Positions 33,127-42,004 of a stretch of 64,000 bases of DNA are shown here, one piece after another (the first letter of the stretch is position 1; every line of letters begins with the position of its first letter). Where the stretch lies: assembly GCA_036501845.1 (NCBI GenBank), contig DASXZO010000028.1, positions 1-64,000 of the forward strand. Direction: 5' to 3'. The stretch is from JBBREP01 sp036501845. Its GTDB lineage: Bacteria > Actinomycetota > Acidimicrobiia > IMCC26256 > PALSA-610. Made by a program: the position numbers and the translations under genes. The notes beneath the pieces were generated by a model that was given only the letters and a program-made list of their open reading frames with translations, did not search any database and was not told the origin of the DNA.

Positions 33127-34505
33127 CCTTCGATCTCAATGCGCTGCTCAACGCCCGCGGCACTGAGGGCTTCGCGCTGCACGAGCGCTACATGAACCCG
33201 CAGATGCCAAAGATTCTTCGCACCATCGGCTTCGACAAGGATTACGTGCGCGCCGAAGGCGCCTACCTGTTCGATCGGGACGGCCGCCGCTATCTCGACT
33301 TTCTTGCCGGATTCGGCGTGTTCGCGCTCGGCCGTTGCCATCCCGTCATCGAACAAGCGCTGCGCGACGCGATCGCGCTCTCGTATCCGAGCCTCGTGCA
33401 GTTCGAATGCCCACCTCTTTCGGGCCTGCTCGCGGAAGCGCTCGTGCAGAAGATGCCCACCGACGACTACCGCGTGTTCTTCACCAACAGTGGCGCGGAA
33501 TCCGTCGAAACGGCGTTGAAGTACGTGCGGTGCGCCACCCGACGCGAGCGTGTCCTCTATGCCGACCACGCATTTCACGGCCTCACCACAGGCGCGCTGT
33601 CGTTGAACGGAGCGCGCGAATTTCGCGAGCGCTTCGGGAAACTCCCGGGCGCGACCTCGGTGCCGTTCGGCGATCTCGATGCCCTCGTGCGCGAGCTGAA
33701 GCGCGGCGACGTCGCGGCATTCGTCGTAGAACCGATTCAAGGCAAGGGCGTCTTCGTCGCGCCCGACGACTACCTGCGGTTGGCCGCCGAGGCGTGCCAT
33801 GCGCGCGGCACCCTGTTCTGTGTGGACGAAGTGCAGACCGGCTTGGGGCGCACGGGCACATTCTTCGCGTTCGAGCAATGGGGAGTGGAACCAGATCTCG
33901 TGACGATCGCCAAGGCGCTCTCCGGCGGGTACGTGCCGGTCGGTGCCGTGATCGCCAAGAGCCACATCGTCGAGACGGTGTTCGACAAGATGGACCGCGC
34001 CGTGGTGCACAGCGCCACCTTCAGTCAGAACGTGCTCGCGATGACCGCAGGGCTCGCCACATTGCACACGCTCGATGAAGAAGATGTGATCGACAACGCT
34101 GCGACCGTCGGCGGAGCGTTGCTGTCGAACCTGAAGATCATGGCCGGCAAGCACGACTTGGTACAGGAGATTCGCGGCCGCGGTTTGATGATCGGCATCG
34201 AGTTCCACCGCCCGACACCGCGCGGCCTGCGCGCGCAGTGGTCGTTGCTCGAGACCATGCGCAAGGGACTGTTCACACAGATGGTGGTCGTACCGCTCTT
34301 TCGTGACCACGCGATTCTCTCGCAGGTCGCGGGCGATCACCAGAACGTGTTGAAGATCCTGCCGCCGCTCATCACCACCGACGACCAAGCCGACGCGTTC
34401 GTGGACGCGATGGATGAAGTGCTCACGCAACTCGAACGATCGGCGGGGCTTCTCGTTGGCGTCGCCCGTTCGTTGGCGCTCCCCGCGTTGCGCGCCCGCG
34501 GATAG
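33123..34505 (+). CDS. hpnO: HpnO-like class III aminotransferase
   Basis: The 460-residue PLP enzyme belongs to the ornithine/acetylornithine aminotransferase fold. The PLP Asp is in FCVDEVQTGLGRTG, and the Schiff-base lysine is Lys264 in TIAKALSGGY. NSGAESVETALKY and the closing MIGIEFHRP are also typical. HpnO aminates the C-35 position of the hopanoid side chain to give aminobacteriohopanetriol. The coupling to an hpnA-type gene by a GTGA overlap is the main reason for preferring this over a plain diamine transaminase. The hydrophobic C-terminal extension (LLVGVARSLALPAL) could touch the membrane. Confidence 0.75.
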   Translation: MTFDLNALLNARGTEGFALHERYMNPQMPKILRTIGFDKDYVRAEGAYLFDRDGRRYLDFLAGFGVFALGRCHPVIEQALRDAIALSYPSLVQFECPPLSGLLAEALVQKMPTDDYRVFFTNSGAESVETALKYVRCATRRERVLYADHAFHGLTTGALSLNGAREFRERFGKLPGATSVPFGDLDALVRELKRGDVAAFVVEPIQGKGVFVAPDDYLRLAAEACHARGTLFCVDEVQTGLGRTGTFFAFEQWGVEPDLVTIAKALSGGYVPVGAVIAKSHIVETVFDKMDRAVVHSATFSQNVLAMTAGLATLHTLDEEDVIDNAATVGGALLSNLKIMAGKHDLVQEIRGRGLMIGIEFHRPTPRGLRAQWSLLETMRKGLFTQMVVVPLFRDHAILSQVAGDHQNVLKILPPLITTDDQADAFVDAMDEVLTQLERSAGLLVGVARSLALPALRARG

Positions 34506-34577
34506 CGCGTCCGTGCATCGCCGCCCGGGCGCGTGTACCGTCTCGCTGGGGGTGGGGCACGGCAGCGGGGGATCGCA

Positions 34578-36785
34578 ATGCGGATTCTGCGGGCGACGGT
34601 GGTCGGTGTGGTGGTTGCCGCGATTGTGGGCAGTCTGGGTCCCGGCGCGCTTGCCACTGGGAGTTGGTCGGTGGTGCCGAGCCCCAACGGTGCCGGCTCG
34701 ACCCCGGCGACATTCTCGGCAATCTCGTGCGCGTTGCCGTCGTCGTGCGTGGCGGTGGGCGACCTGGGTGGCCTGGAGGGGCAGGGTCAGCACGCCCTCA
34801 TCGAGCGCTTCGACGGCACTCGTTGGAAGCGAGAGGTTGCTGCCGAGCCCTCTGCCGCTTCGTCTGTGACGCTCAAAGCGGTGAGCTGCCCATCGACCAC
34901 GTTCTGTGTGGCGGTGGGGAGTTGGCACTCGAGCAATGATCTCCACCAGCAACTTGCCGAGGTGTGGACCGGATCGGGCTGGTCGATCGCGTCGACGCCG
35001 GCGGCACCATCCCCGGCGCTCACTGCGGACTTCGAGGGCGTGACGTGTACGAGCCCCACGGATTGCACGATCGTGGGCGAGAGCGAAGACGTGTTCATCG
35101 ATGCCAACGCGTTGATCGAGCACTGGGACGGCTCGACATGGACGCGCGAGGTGTTGGCGACGCCGAGTTCGGTGCACAGCGTGTTTCCTGCGTCGATTGC
35201 CTGCGTGAGTGCGACGAGCTGCAAGATGGTTGGCGAGTACCAGCTCGCTGACAACAGCCTTGCCGTGTTCGCCGCGAGTTCGAGCGGCACCACCTGGTCC
35301 GTCGACACAGTGCCGAACCCACCTGGCGTGATCAATCCGTCGTTGACCAGTGTGAGCTGTACCGGCGCGCCGATGCGGTGCGTCGCAGTGGGATACGGGA
35401 GCAATGGGGCCGTCGCCGCACGCTGGAACGGGTCTGCGTGGACGTTGCTGACCGTGCCGGTGCCGGCAGGTGCGTCCAGCATTCAGTTGCGCGGCGTGTC
35501 GTGCGCCGCCGCCACCGACTGCATCGCGGTCGGCTACTGGAGCTCCGCCACCGCGGGCCACGCGCTCGTCGAGCGCTACGACGGAACCGAGTTGTCGCTG
35601 TTCCCCGCCCAGCCGGCGAGCAGTGGCGCGCTGTCAGGTGTGACCTGCCGCGCCGATGATTCGTGCACCGTGGTCGGTGATGCCTCGTTCCACGTGTTCG
35701 TGGCCGCGTGGAACGGCGTCGCGTGGGTGGCCGACGCGCACGCGAACCCGATCACTCCCGTCTTCAGCGCTTTCAACGGCGTGGCGTGCGCGTCGGCAAC
35801 GAGCTGTGCTGCGGTCGGGTGGTCGTTCACCGCGCATGGCGACAAGGTGCTGGTCGAGCACTGGAACGGCATTGCCTGGGGGCAGCAGGGCATCGACGTG
35901 CCCCAGGGCTCCAGCCAGCTGAACAACGTCGCGTGCCCCTCGATTGCGCGCTGTGTCGCCGTGGGTGACACGGCGTCCGCATCTGGCCGAACTACACCGG
36001 TCGCCGAGATCTGGAGTGGCGGGCGCTGGTCGTTCGAACAGGTCCCGGTTGCCGCCAGCGCGACGACCAAAACCCTTCGTGCCGTCACGTGCGTGTCGAC
36101 GACCGATTGCATCGCCGTCGGTGCCACGAACGGTTCGAGCTCGGGCACGCTGATCGAGCGATGGAATGGCACCAGCTGGACCACGGAGCCGAGCCCCGCA
36201 CTCCCCGGCAAGGTGTCGGGCGAACTCTTCGGCGTTGTGTGCACGAGCGCCGCGTCGTGCGTCGCTTCGGGTTCGTACGCGACGCCAAGCGGTAGCCACA
36301 CGCTCGTGGAACGCTCGAGCGGTGCAGCGTGGTCGGTGGTGGCGACGCCCGCGGTGTCGCAGCCCGTCGCTCGGCTCGATGCCGTCACCTGCACGAGCGC
36401 GGTGCGCTGTATTGCGGTGGGTTCACAAGAGAGCTCCGCGAGCGGCACCGGCGAACCGTTGACCGAACAGTGGAACGGCGCGAACTGGTCGGTCGTCGCG
36501 GATCCTGGCGGATTGCCGGCGAGTAGCGCGTTGCACGCGGTCGCCTGTGTGAGCGCGAACGACTGTGTTGCCGTGGGCACCTCGGGCGAAGCACTTCCGG
36601 TGATCGAGCACTGGAACGGGTCGGCATGGACAGCGCAGACGGCACCGATGCCGGCCGGGGATCAACTCGGTGAGCTGTTCGGCGTCGCGTGTGTGAGTGG
36701 ACGGTGCACAGGCGTCGGCGGCGCAACCGTTGGTCCCATATTCCTGCTGCCGCTCCCGAACACGTTCGTGATCCGGAGTAGCTGA
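34578..36785 (+). CDS. Secreted repeat protein with 14 Cys-pair repeats (probable beta-propeller)
   Basis: The 735-residue protein has a Sec signal peptide (ATVVGVVVAAIVGSLGPGALA). The whole mature part is made of about 14 repeats of roughly 50 residues. Each carries a C-x5/6-C-x-A-V-G core (CALPSSCVAVG, CPSTTFCVAVG, CAAATDCIAVG, CVSANDCVAVG), preceded by W-containing and ErWnGt.W strands. The paired Cys probably form a disulfide in each blade, which fits an extracellular location. Fourteen units would suit two seven-bladed propellers. No catalytic residues are apparent. ATG 34578 is chosen because it begins the signal peptide. It is monocistronic. Confidence 0.85.
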   Translation: MRILRATVVGVVVAAIVGSLGPGALATGSWSVVPSPNGAGSTPATFSAISCALPSSCVAVGDLGGLEGQGQHALIERFDGTRWKREVAAEPSAASSVTLKAVSCPSTTFCVAVGSWHSSNDLHQQLAEVWTGSGWSIASTPAAPSPALTADFEGVTCTSPTDCTIVGESEDVFIDANALIEHWDGSTWTREVLATPSSVHSVFPASIACVSATSCKMVGEYQLADNSLAVFAASSSGTTWSVDTVPNPPGVINPSLTSVSCTGAPMRCVAVGYGSNGAVAARWNGSAWTLLTVPVPAGASSIQLRGVSCAAATDCIAVGYWSSATAGHALVERYDGTELSLFPAQPASSGALSGVTCRADDSCTVVGDASFHVFVAAWNGVAWVADAHANPITPVFSAFNGVACASATSCAAVGWSFTAHGDKVLVEHWNGIAWGQQGIDVPQGSSQLNNVACPSIARCVAVGDTASASGRTTPVAEIWSGGRWSFEQVPVAASATTKTLRAVTCVSTTDCIAVGATNGSSSGTLIERWNGTSWTTEPSPALPGKVSGELFGVVCTSAASCVASGSYATPSGSHTLVERSSGAAWSVVATPAVSQPVARLDAVTCTSAVRCIAVGSQESSASGTGEPLTEQWNGANWSVVADPGGLPASSALHAVACVSANDCVAVGTSGEALPVIEHWNGSAWTAQTAPMPAGDQLGELFGVACVSGRCTGVGGATVGPIFLLPLPNTFVIRSS

Positions 36786-36811
36786 CGTGACGCTCGCGGG
36801 ACCGAGCGCGC

Positions 36812-38290
36812 TCAGCCGGCGACGCGTCCGAGGAACGGGAGCAGGTCGTTGAAGAAGTCGTTGTTCGGATAGGCGCCGGCTGGATCGTTGTGGGCGTAGG
36901 TGCTCGCGCGGTTCACGAGCACGAGGTTGCTGGCGGGGATACCCGACTGCTGGGCGAGGGCCTGCGCACCGGTGATCACGCGCGCGTTGCCGAGGTGCGC
37001 GGCAAACGCATAGATCAAAAGCGACTTCGGGAGCTGGTGGCCCATCGTCGCGTCGACGCCGAGCACCGATTGCGCCGGGTTGGCATTGCCGTTGCCGACC
37101 GCGCCGGTGTCGTCGGTGAGCCGCTGCGGGAAGTACCACTCGGAGCCGTCGACGCCGGTCATACCGATTCCCGCGAACATCGTCGCGAAGCGGTTGATCG
37201 GTGTGAGCGCGCCGGCGCTGTTCCAGCCGTGCACGGGGCCAGCCGACGCGAGTCCGGTACCGAGGTGCGCTTGCGCTGCGGCGAGGCTGGCCGGCGAGCT
37301 CGCGGCGTTGAGCGCGTAGCCGAACTGGCCGGCGTTCGTGGCGCGTACCGGCGGCACGATCTCCTTCGGAAGAAGGCCGGACGTTTGCCCGAGCGACGGG
37401 TCGTTCGGAGCGAGCAGCGCGGCCCCCGAACCAGTGGCGATGTACACACCGGCGTAGGGCGCAGGGATCCCACCGAAGTTGAGCCAGGGCGACGCCGACG
37501 GCGCGTTCAGCGTCGCCAACTCGGCACTGGCGGCCGAAGCGCTCGTCGACTTCGTGCCGCTGCCGCCGTCGATGTAGACGAGACCGGCGAGACCGTCGGC
37601 GCCCGCACGACCACTGAAGTTCCACGTTGCGTACGCGGTGACCACCGAACCGCCGAGCGAGTGGCCGCCGAGCACCACCTTGCCGCCGAGCGTCTTCGCC
37701 GCGGTGATCACCGTGTGAAGGTCTTGCACCGCCACGTTCATGCCCCACTGCTTGGCGAATTCCACCTGCGAAGTGGGGATCAGCTGGAAGTGGTTCTTGA
37801 TGCTCGGGTCCTTCAAGTAACCGAGGTAGTAGTCGTACGCCTGTTGCTGGGTGACCTTGTGTTGCTTGAACCGGTCGAGCACCGACTGGTCCTCGAGCAG
37901 GTTCTCACGCCGTTCCACCGACCACACCTGCCAGCCCGGCGCCTTGCTCACGATCCACTGCGCGAGTGGAACGAAGTAGGCGCTGCCTGCCGACGTACCG
38001 GGTTCGAGCACGAGCACGTTCTTGGCCGTCGGCGAGCCGACCTTGATGACGCCGACCTTGTCGTACTTCGCCGGCGTGCCGGGTGCGGCGTAGCCGGTCA
38101 TCCACGTGACCCCGAGCGGCTGGGTCGCCGCCGGCGCAGTAGTGCTCGCCGAACTCGTGCTGGCGGTGGACGCGGCGGTGGTGTTCGACGCGTGCGAGCT
38201 CGACGAGCTGCACGCGGCGAGGCTGAGTACCGCGGCCGTGGCGAGCGCGGCGAGGGCACGCTGGGAGCGTCGAGATCGTGGAATCGTCAT
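36812..38290 (-). CDS. Secreted lipoprotein alpha/beta hydrolase
   Basis: The 492-residue protein starts with a lipoprotein signal (ALATAAVLSLAAC lipobox near residue 27) and a long Ser/Thr/Ala linker. The hydrolase domain shows the substrate-pocket segment VLVLEPGTSAGSAYF, the nucleophile elbow GGHSLGGS and VYIDGGSG. A late His is expected in the AYAHNDPAG region. Family assignment below the superfamily is not safe. It is probably an extracellular esterase or lipase. It is the third lipoprotein hydrolase in this window and shares no obvious close similarity with the other two. It lies directly downstream of the MFS exporter gene on the same strand. Confidence 0.78.
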   Translation of the reverse strand: MTIPRSRRSQRALAALATAAVLSLAACSSSSSHASNTTAASTASTSSASTTAPAATQPLGVTWMTGYAAPGTPAKYDKVGVIKVGSPTAKNVLVLEPGTSAGSAYFVPLAQWIVSKAPGWQVWSVERRENLLEDQSVLDRFKQHKVTQQQAYDYYLGYLKDPSIKNHFQLIPTSQVEFAKQWGMNVAVQDLHTVITAAKTLGGKVVLGGHSLGGSVVTAYATWNFSGRAGADGLAGLVYIDGGSGTKSTSASAASAELATLNAPSASPWLNFGGIPAPYAGVYIATGSGAALLAPNDPSLGQTSGLLPKEIVPPVRATNAGQFGYALNAASSPASLAAAQAHLGTGLASAGPVHGWNSAGALTPINRFATMFAGIGMTGVDGSEWYFPQRLTDDTGAVGNGNANPAQSVLGVDATMGHQLPKSLLIYAFAAHLGNARVITGAQALAQQSGIPASNLVLVNRASTYAHNDPAGAYPNNDFFNDLLPFLGRVAG

Positions 38291-38361
38291 CGGCGCGGGA
38301 TCGTACGCGTCCCGAGCGGGTTTGCCGGCGTCGGCAAATCCGGGTGGGCCAATTGCGCGGC

Positions 38362-40215
38362 CTACGGCCGCGATTCTTCCAAATGGCTCGGCGTGCTCGT
38401 GGCGGCGTCGGCTTCTGATCCGATCGGGGTGGCGATCGCGCTGTCGACTGCTTCGTCGCCGAACGGCACCACGTCGGGAAGTTGTCCGTCGAGGTCGCCT
38501 TCCGCCTCGCCGTACACGTAGCGCTCGCCGCGCATCCACGACGCCGCGGCCGCGATGACACACATGATGAGCGACGCGGTGAACGCGATCACCAGCCCGT
38601 GCTTGAACGGACCCGAGATGAGCTCGGGGAAGAACTTGGTGCCGGTGAGGTGCGCGGCTTGCGCATGGGGGAGCGTCGACAGCACCGAGTGGGTGTGGCC
38701 AGCGGCAGGCGCGCCCAGCAACTTCGCCATCGGGTTGTAACCGAGGAACGCTGCGAACAGGCTGCCGACGGCGGGAAGCGCGGCGATGTGCGCCGCCGTC
38801 GTGGCGTCGACGCCGTTTGCCTGCAAGCCCGCGGCCATCGTGTGGGGCAGCGTGGAGGTGAGGCCCACGATCATCAGCGAGAAGAACACCCCGATCGAGA
38901 GCACCATCCCCGTGTTCTGGAAGGTCGCGCGCATTCCCGACGCCGCGCCGCGCTCGTTCGGTGGTGCGCTGTTCATGATGCCGGTCATGTTGGGCGCCGC
39001 AAACATGCCATTGCCGATGCCGTTGAGCAGCAAGAGCGCGAAGAAGGCGGGATACGAGAAGTTCGCCGGCAACAGCATGAGCAAACCGAACGACAGCGCG
39101 GTCAGCAACATGCCGCTCGTGGCGAACCAGCGCGCGCCGTACTTGTCGGAGAGCCAGCCGCATATCGGGCCGGCAATCAGGAATCCGCCGGTAAGCGGCA
39201 ACATGAAGATGCCGGCCCACAACGGCGTGCGTTCGAAGCTGTAACCGCGCTCGGGCAGCCAGATGCCCTGCAGCCAGATGATGAGCATGAACTGCAGGCC
39301 GCCGCGGCCGATCGCGCCGAGGAAGCCGGCGATGTTGCCCGCCGTGAACGCGCGGATGCGGAACAACTTCAAGTTGAACATCGGGTCGGCAACTTTGGTC
39401 TCGATCACCGCGAAGATGCCGAGCAGCACGATGCCACCGACAAGCTCGAGCAGCACCCACGGTCCGGTCCAGCCCATCGAGTTCGCTCCGTGCGGCAGCA
39501 ACCCGTAGGTGAGACCGATGAGCACCATCACGAGGCCGGCCGCGAACGTGACGTTGCCCCACCAGTCGATGCTGGCTTTCTTCACCGTGCCGATCTCACG
39601 CAGCTTCAAATACGCCCACACGGTGCCGAACACGCCGATCGGCACGTTCACCCAGAACACGGCACGCCAGTCGACGTCGGCGAGCACGCCGCCCACCACG
39701 AGACCGATGAACGCGCCGGCCATACCGGCGATCACCGCCACGCCGATGGCGAACCCGCGCTGCGTCGCGGGGAACGCGTCGGTGAGGATGGCGGCCGAGT
39801 TGGCGGTGAGCAACGCGCCACCGACGCCTTGCACCACGCGCCAGATGATCAACCACATCGCGCCGTGCGCGCCTGTCCACGGACACAGCGACAGCGCGAG
39901 AGATGCACCGCTGAACACGGCGAAGCCGGCGTTGTACATGCGCACCCGGCCGTACATGTCGCCGAGGCGCCCGAACGTGACCACGAGCACCGCAGTCACC
40001 ACGAGGTAGCCCATCAGCATCCAGAGCAGGTAGCCGATGTTGGCGGGCTCGAGTGGGTCGAGGCCGATGCCGCGGAAGATCGCGGGCATCGAGATGAGCA
40101 CGATCGACGAGTCGAGCGACGCCATGAACACGCCGAGCGTGGTGTTCGACAACGCGATCCAGCGGTAGTTGTCGCGTACGGGTTCCTGTTCGAGCGCTGC
40201 GGTCGTCGTCGTCAT
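38362..40215 (-). CDS. MFS efflux pump, DHA2 (EmrB/QacA) family, MarR-controlled
   Basis: The 617-residue exporter has 14 predicted membrane helices and a long hydrophilic C-terminal tail. TM1 ends in GVFMASLDSSIVLISMPAIF and motif A is FGRLGDMYGRVRMY. GVGGALLTANSAAILTDAFPATQRG corresponds to motif C. It should extrude hydrophobic drugs or metabolites. Its promoter (TTGAAA, 17 bases, TATCCG) is interleaved with two copies of a 13-bp operator, and the divergent gene encodes a MarR repressor. Derepression by a toxic ligand is therefore very likely. Initiation at about 40,237 leaves a leader with an AGGGA site before the ATG. Confidence 0.92.
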   Translation of the reverse strand: MTTTTAALEQEPVRDNYRWIALSNTTLGVFMASLDSSIVLISMPAIFRGIGLDPLEPANIGYLLWMLMGYLVVTAVLVVTFGRLGDMYGRVRMYNAGFAVFSGASLALSLCPWTGAHGAMWLIIWRVVQGVGGALLTANSAAILTDAFPATQRGFAIGVAVIAGMAGAFIGLVVGGVLADVDWRAVFWVNVPIGVFGTVWAYLKLREIGTVKKASIDWWGNVTFAAGLVMVLIGLTYGLLPHGANSMGWTGPWVLLELVGGIVLLGIFAVIETKVADPMFNLKLFRIRAFTAGNIAGFLGAIGRGGLQFMLIIWLQGIWLPERGYSFERTPLWAGIFMLPLTGGFLIAGPICGWLSDKYGARWFATSGMLLTALSFGLLMLLPANFSYPAFFALLLLNGIGNGMFAAPNMTGIMNSAPPNERGAASGMRATFQNTGMVLSIGVFFSLMIVGLTSTLPHTMAAGLQANGVDATTAAHIAALPAVGSLFAAFLGYNPMAKLLGAPAAGHTHSVLSTLPHAQAAHLTGTKFFPELISGPFKHGLVIAFTASLIMCVIAAAASWMRGERYVYGEAEGDLDGQLPDVVPFGDEAVDSAIATPIGSEADAATSTPSHLEESRP

Positions 40216-40243
40216 CCGTCCATCCCTGGTGCCGGTGTCGTCG

Positions 40244-40284
40244 CGGATACCTGTGCCATACAGCTATTTCAATGTATCATACAG
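40244..40284. promoter_or_regulatory. Divergent promoters with paired MarR operators
   Basis: Operator 1, CTGTGCCATACAG (40251-40263), and operator 2, ATGTATCATACAG (40272-40284), share NTGTRYCATACAG and are spaced 21 bp, two helical turns. Operator 2 contains the palindrome TGTATcATACA. The leftward promoter is TTGAAA (40272-40267), 17 bases, then TATCCG (40249-40244). The rightward -10 is TATCAT (40275-40280), six bases before the MarR ATG. Bound repressor would block both. Confidence 0.7.
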
Positions 40285-40286
40285 CG

Positions 40287-40775
40287 ATGGCCACCGTTCC
40301 GAGCCAAGAACCCGCCAACGCCGGGCCTCCCCGCGCCGCGCCCGGCGACCCGCTCGGCCACATCGAGACCGAAATGCTCGTGTTCGTGCGCAACCTGGAA
40401 GCCCAGGCTCGACGCACCGATTTGTTCCGCGACATGGATCGTGCGAGCTACCTGCTCGCGCGCACGCTCGAGATCACCGGTCCGCTGAGCATCAACGCGC
40501 TCGCCGAGGCACTGCATCTCGACGCCACCACGGTGACGCGCCAGGTGGCAACGATGGCCGACAGCGCCTTCGTCGAGCGCGGCACGGACCCTCACGATCG
40601 CCGGGTGCGCGCGGTGGCGCTGACCGCGAAGGGGCGGCGCGTGATGGAGTCACTGCGGCGTGAGCGCCGGACGCGCGTCGATCGCCTCCTCGCCGATTTC
40701 GACGCCGACGATCGCGAAGAGTTCGGTCGCCTGCTCGAGCGCTTCAACGACGCGATCGCTCAGAGCCACCGCTGA
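40287..40775 (+). CDS. MarR family transcriptional repressor
   Basis: The 162-residue protein has the MarR winged helix-turn-helix. LSINALAEALHLDATTVTRQVATMADSAFVERG is the recognition unit (about residues 70-103). The beta-wing is TDPHDRRVRAVALTAKGRRV, with the conserved Asp-x-Arg. Helices at both ends form the dimer. It is divergent from the efflux pump gene, and both promoters overlap the same operator pair, so it should repress the pump and itself. The ATG lies six bases after TATCAT, which gives a leaderless mRNA. The inducing ligand is not known. Confidence 0.92.
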   Translation: MATVPSQEPANAGPPRAAPGDPLGHIETEMLVFVRNLEAQARRTDLFRDMDRASYLLARTLEITGPLSINALAEALHLDATTVTRQVATMADSAFVERGTDPHDRRVRAVALTAKGRRVMESLRRERRTRVDRLLADFDADDREEFGRLLERFNDAIAQSHR

Positions 40776-40795
40776 CCCGACCGCTCGGCCGCTCA

Positions 40796-40812
40796 GTCGA
40801 ACCCGGTTCGAC
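40796..40812. terminator. Short hairpin between convergent genes
   Basis: GTCGAAC (40796-40802) and GTTCGAC (40806-40812) pair perfectly around a CCG loop. It lies between the stop codons of the MarR and aminotransferase genes. The three-base loop is tight and there is no U-tract. Confidence 0.4.
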
Positions 40813-40820
40813 GTAATCGC

Positions 40821-41975
40821 TCATTGGCGCGCTCGCAACGCTGCTCCCATCTCCGTGACGATGCGGTCGAGCATCGCCCGTGACGTGGCGAAGTTGAGGC
40901 GGACGCGTTGCTCGCAGTAGGCCCCGAACGGCGGCCCGTCACTCAACGCGACGTGCGCTTGATCGAGGAAGAATTGCGCCGGATCGCCGAGCTCGAGGGC
41001 ACCACAGTCGAGCCACGACAGGAACGTTGCTTGGGGCATCTGCCACAGCACGCCGGGCAGCTCGTGCTCGACCAGCTCGGCGAGCCGCCGCCGGTTGGCG
41101 TCGAGGTACTGGACCAGGTCGTGCAGCCACTCGCGACCGGCGCCGTAGGCCGCGGTTGACGCGGCGATGCCGATCGGCGTGGGCCCGGCGACCTCGAACA
41201 CTCCGAGCGTGCGCCATCGCGCCGCGTCGTCGTGGTTGTTCGTGATCACCTGGGCGCACTTCAGGCCGGCAATGTTGAACGCCTTCGACGCCGATGTGAC
41301 CGTCACCGTGTGCGACGCAGCGGCCTCGGACACGGTGGCGTAGGGCGTGTGCACGTTGGGCGAGTACACGAGTGGCGCGTGCACCTCGTCGGCAACGACG
41401 CGCGCGCCGTGGTGATCGATGATCTCCGCCAGCGCGACAAGCTCGGCTCGGGTGAACACGCGGCCGGTGGGATTGTGCGGATTACACAACAGCACGGCGC
41501 GCGCGCCACCTTGGAGTGCGGCGGCAATGGCATCGAGGTCGAGCCCGTCGAGCCCGTCCTCGGTGGTCATCGGCGCGTGCACGGCGGGTCGCCCGGTGAG
41601 CTCGACCACCTCGAAGAACGGCGGGTAGGCCGGCGTCGGTACCACCACCGCGGCGCCGGGCTCCACGAACGCGTCGAGCGCGCCGGCAATGCCGGTGAGC
41701 ACGTCGGCGACGGGAAAGATGCGTGTGGGCGGCACCGACCACCCGTGCTCGGCATCGAGGAACGCCGCGCAGGCCGTGGTCAGCTCACTCAGATCGGCCA
41801 CCACGTAGCCGAAGTCCTCGCGGCCCACCGCGTCGAGAATCGCGTCGCGCACCACGGGCGCGGTGACGAAGTCCATCTCGGCCACCCACGCCGCGAGCAC
41901 GTGAGGTGGGTAGAGCGTCCACTTGACGGTGCGGCGCTCGCGCAACCGCGTTACGTCGACGTCGTCGAATCGCAC
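40821..41975 (-). CDS. MalY/PatB-type PLP-dependent C-S lyase or aminotransferase
   Basis: The 384-residue fold-type I PLP enzyme resembles MalY/PatB. WVAEMDF is near the N-terminus, VLLCNPHNPTGRVFT and VVADEVHAPLVY lie in the middle, and the PLP lysine is in SASKAFNIAGLKCAQ. RLNFATSR carries the carboxylate-binding Arg. Family members cleave cystathionine to homocysteine, pyruvate and ammonia, and some also repress transcription, as in E. coli. The start is GTG. No sulfur-metabolism gene is next to it. The next gene on the same strand upstream is the Crp-thioredoxin reductase fusion, 29 bases away, so they could be co-transcribed. Confidence 0.87.
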   Translation of the reverse strand: MRFDDVDVTRLRERRTVKWTLYPPHVLAAWVAEMDFVTAPVVRDAILDAVGREDFGYVVADLSELTTACAAFLDAEHGWSVPPTRIFPVADVLTGIAGALDAFVEPGAAVVVPTPAYPPFFEVVELTGRPAVHAPMTTEDGLDGLDLDAIAAALQGGARAVLLCNPHNPTGRVFTRAELVALAEIIDHHGARVVADEVHAPLVYSPNVHTPYATVSEAAASHTVTVTSASKAFNIAGLKCAQVITNNHDDAARWRTLGVFEVAGPTPIGIAASTAAYGAGREWLHDLVQYLDANRRRLAELVEHELPGVLWQMPQATFLSWLDCGALELGDPAQFFLDQAHVALSDGPPFGAYCEQRVRLNFATSRAMLDRIVTEMGAALRARQ

Positions 41976-42004
41976 TCGTGGAACCTACGCGGCACGCGTG
42001 CGGG

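Noticed and set aside
32709..35561. 950-codon open frame on the minus strand.
   Set aside because: It is antisense to the hpnA-, hpnO- and repeat-protein genes, is rich in Arg/His/Cys as expected for GC-rich shadow frames, and has no recognisable domain.
36786..36811. GCTCG/CGAGC inverted repeat between two convergent genes as a terminator.
   Set aside because: Only five base pairs with no flanking support, which is too weak to call.
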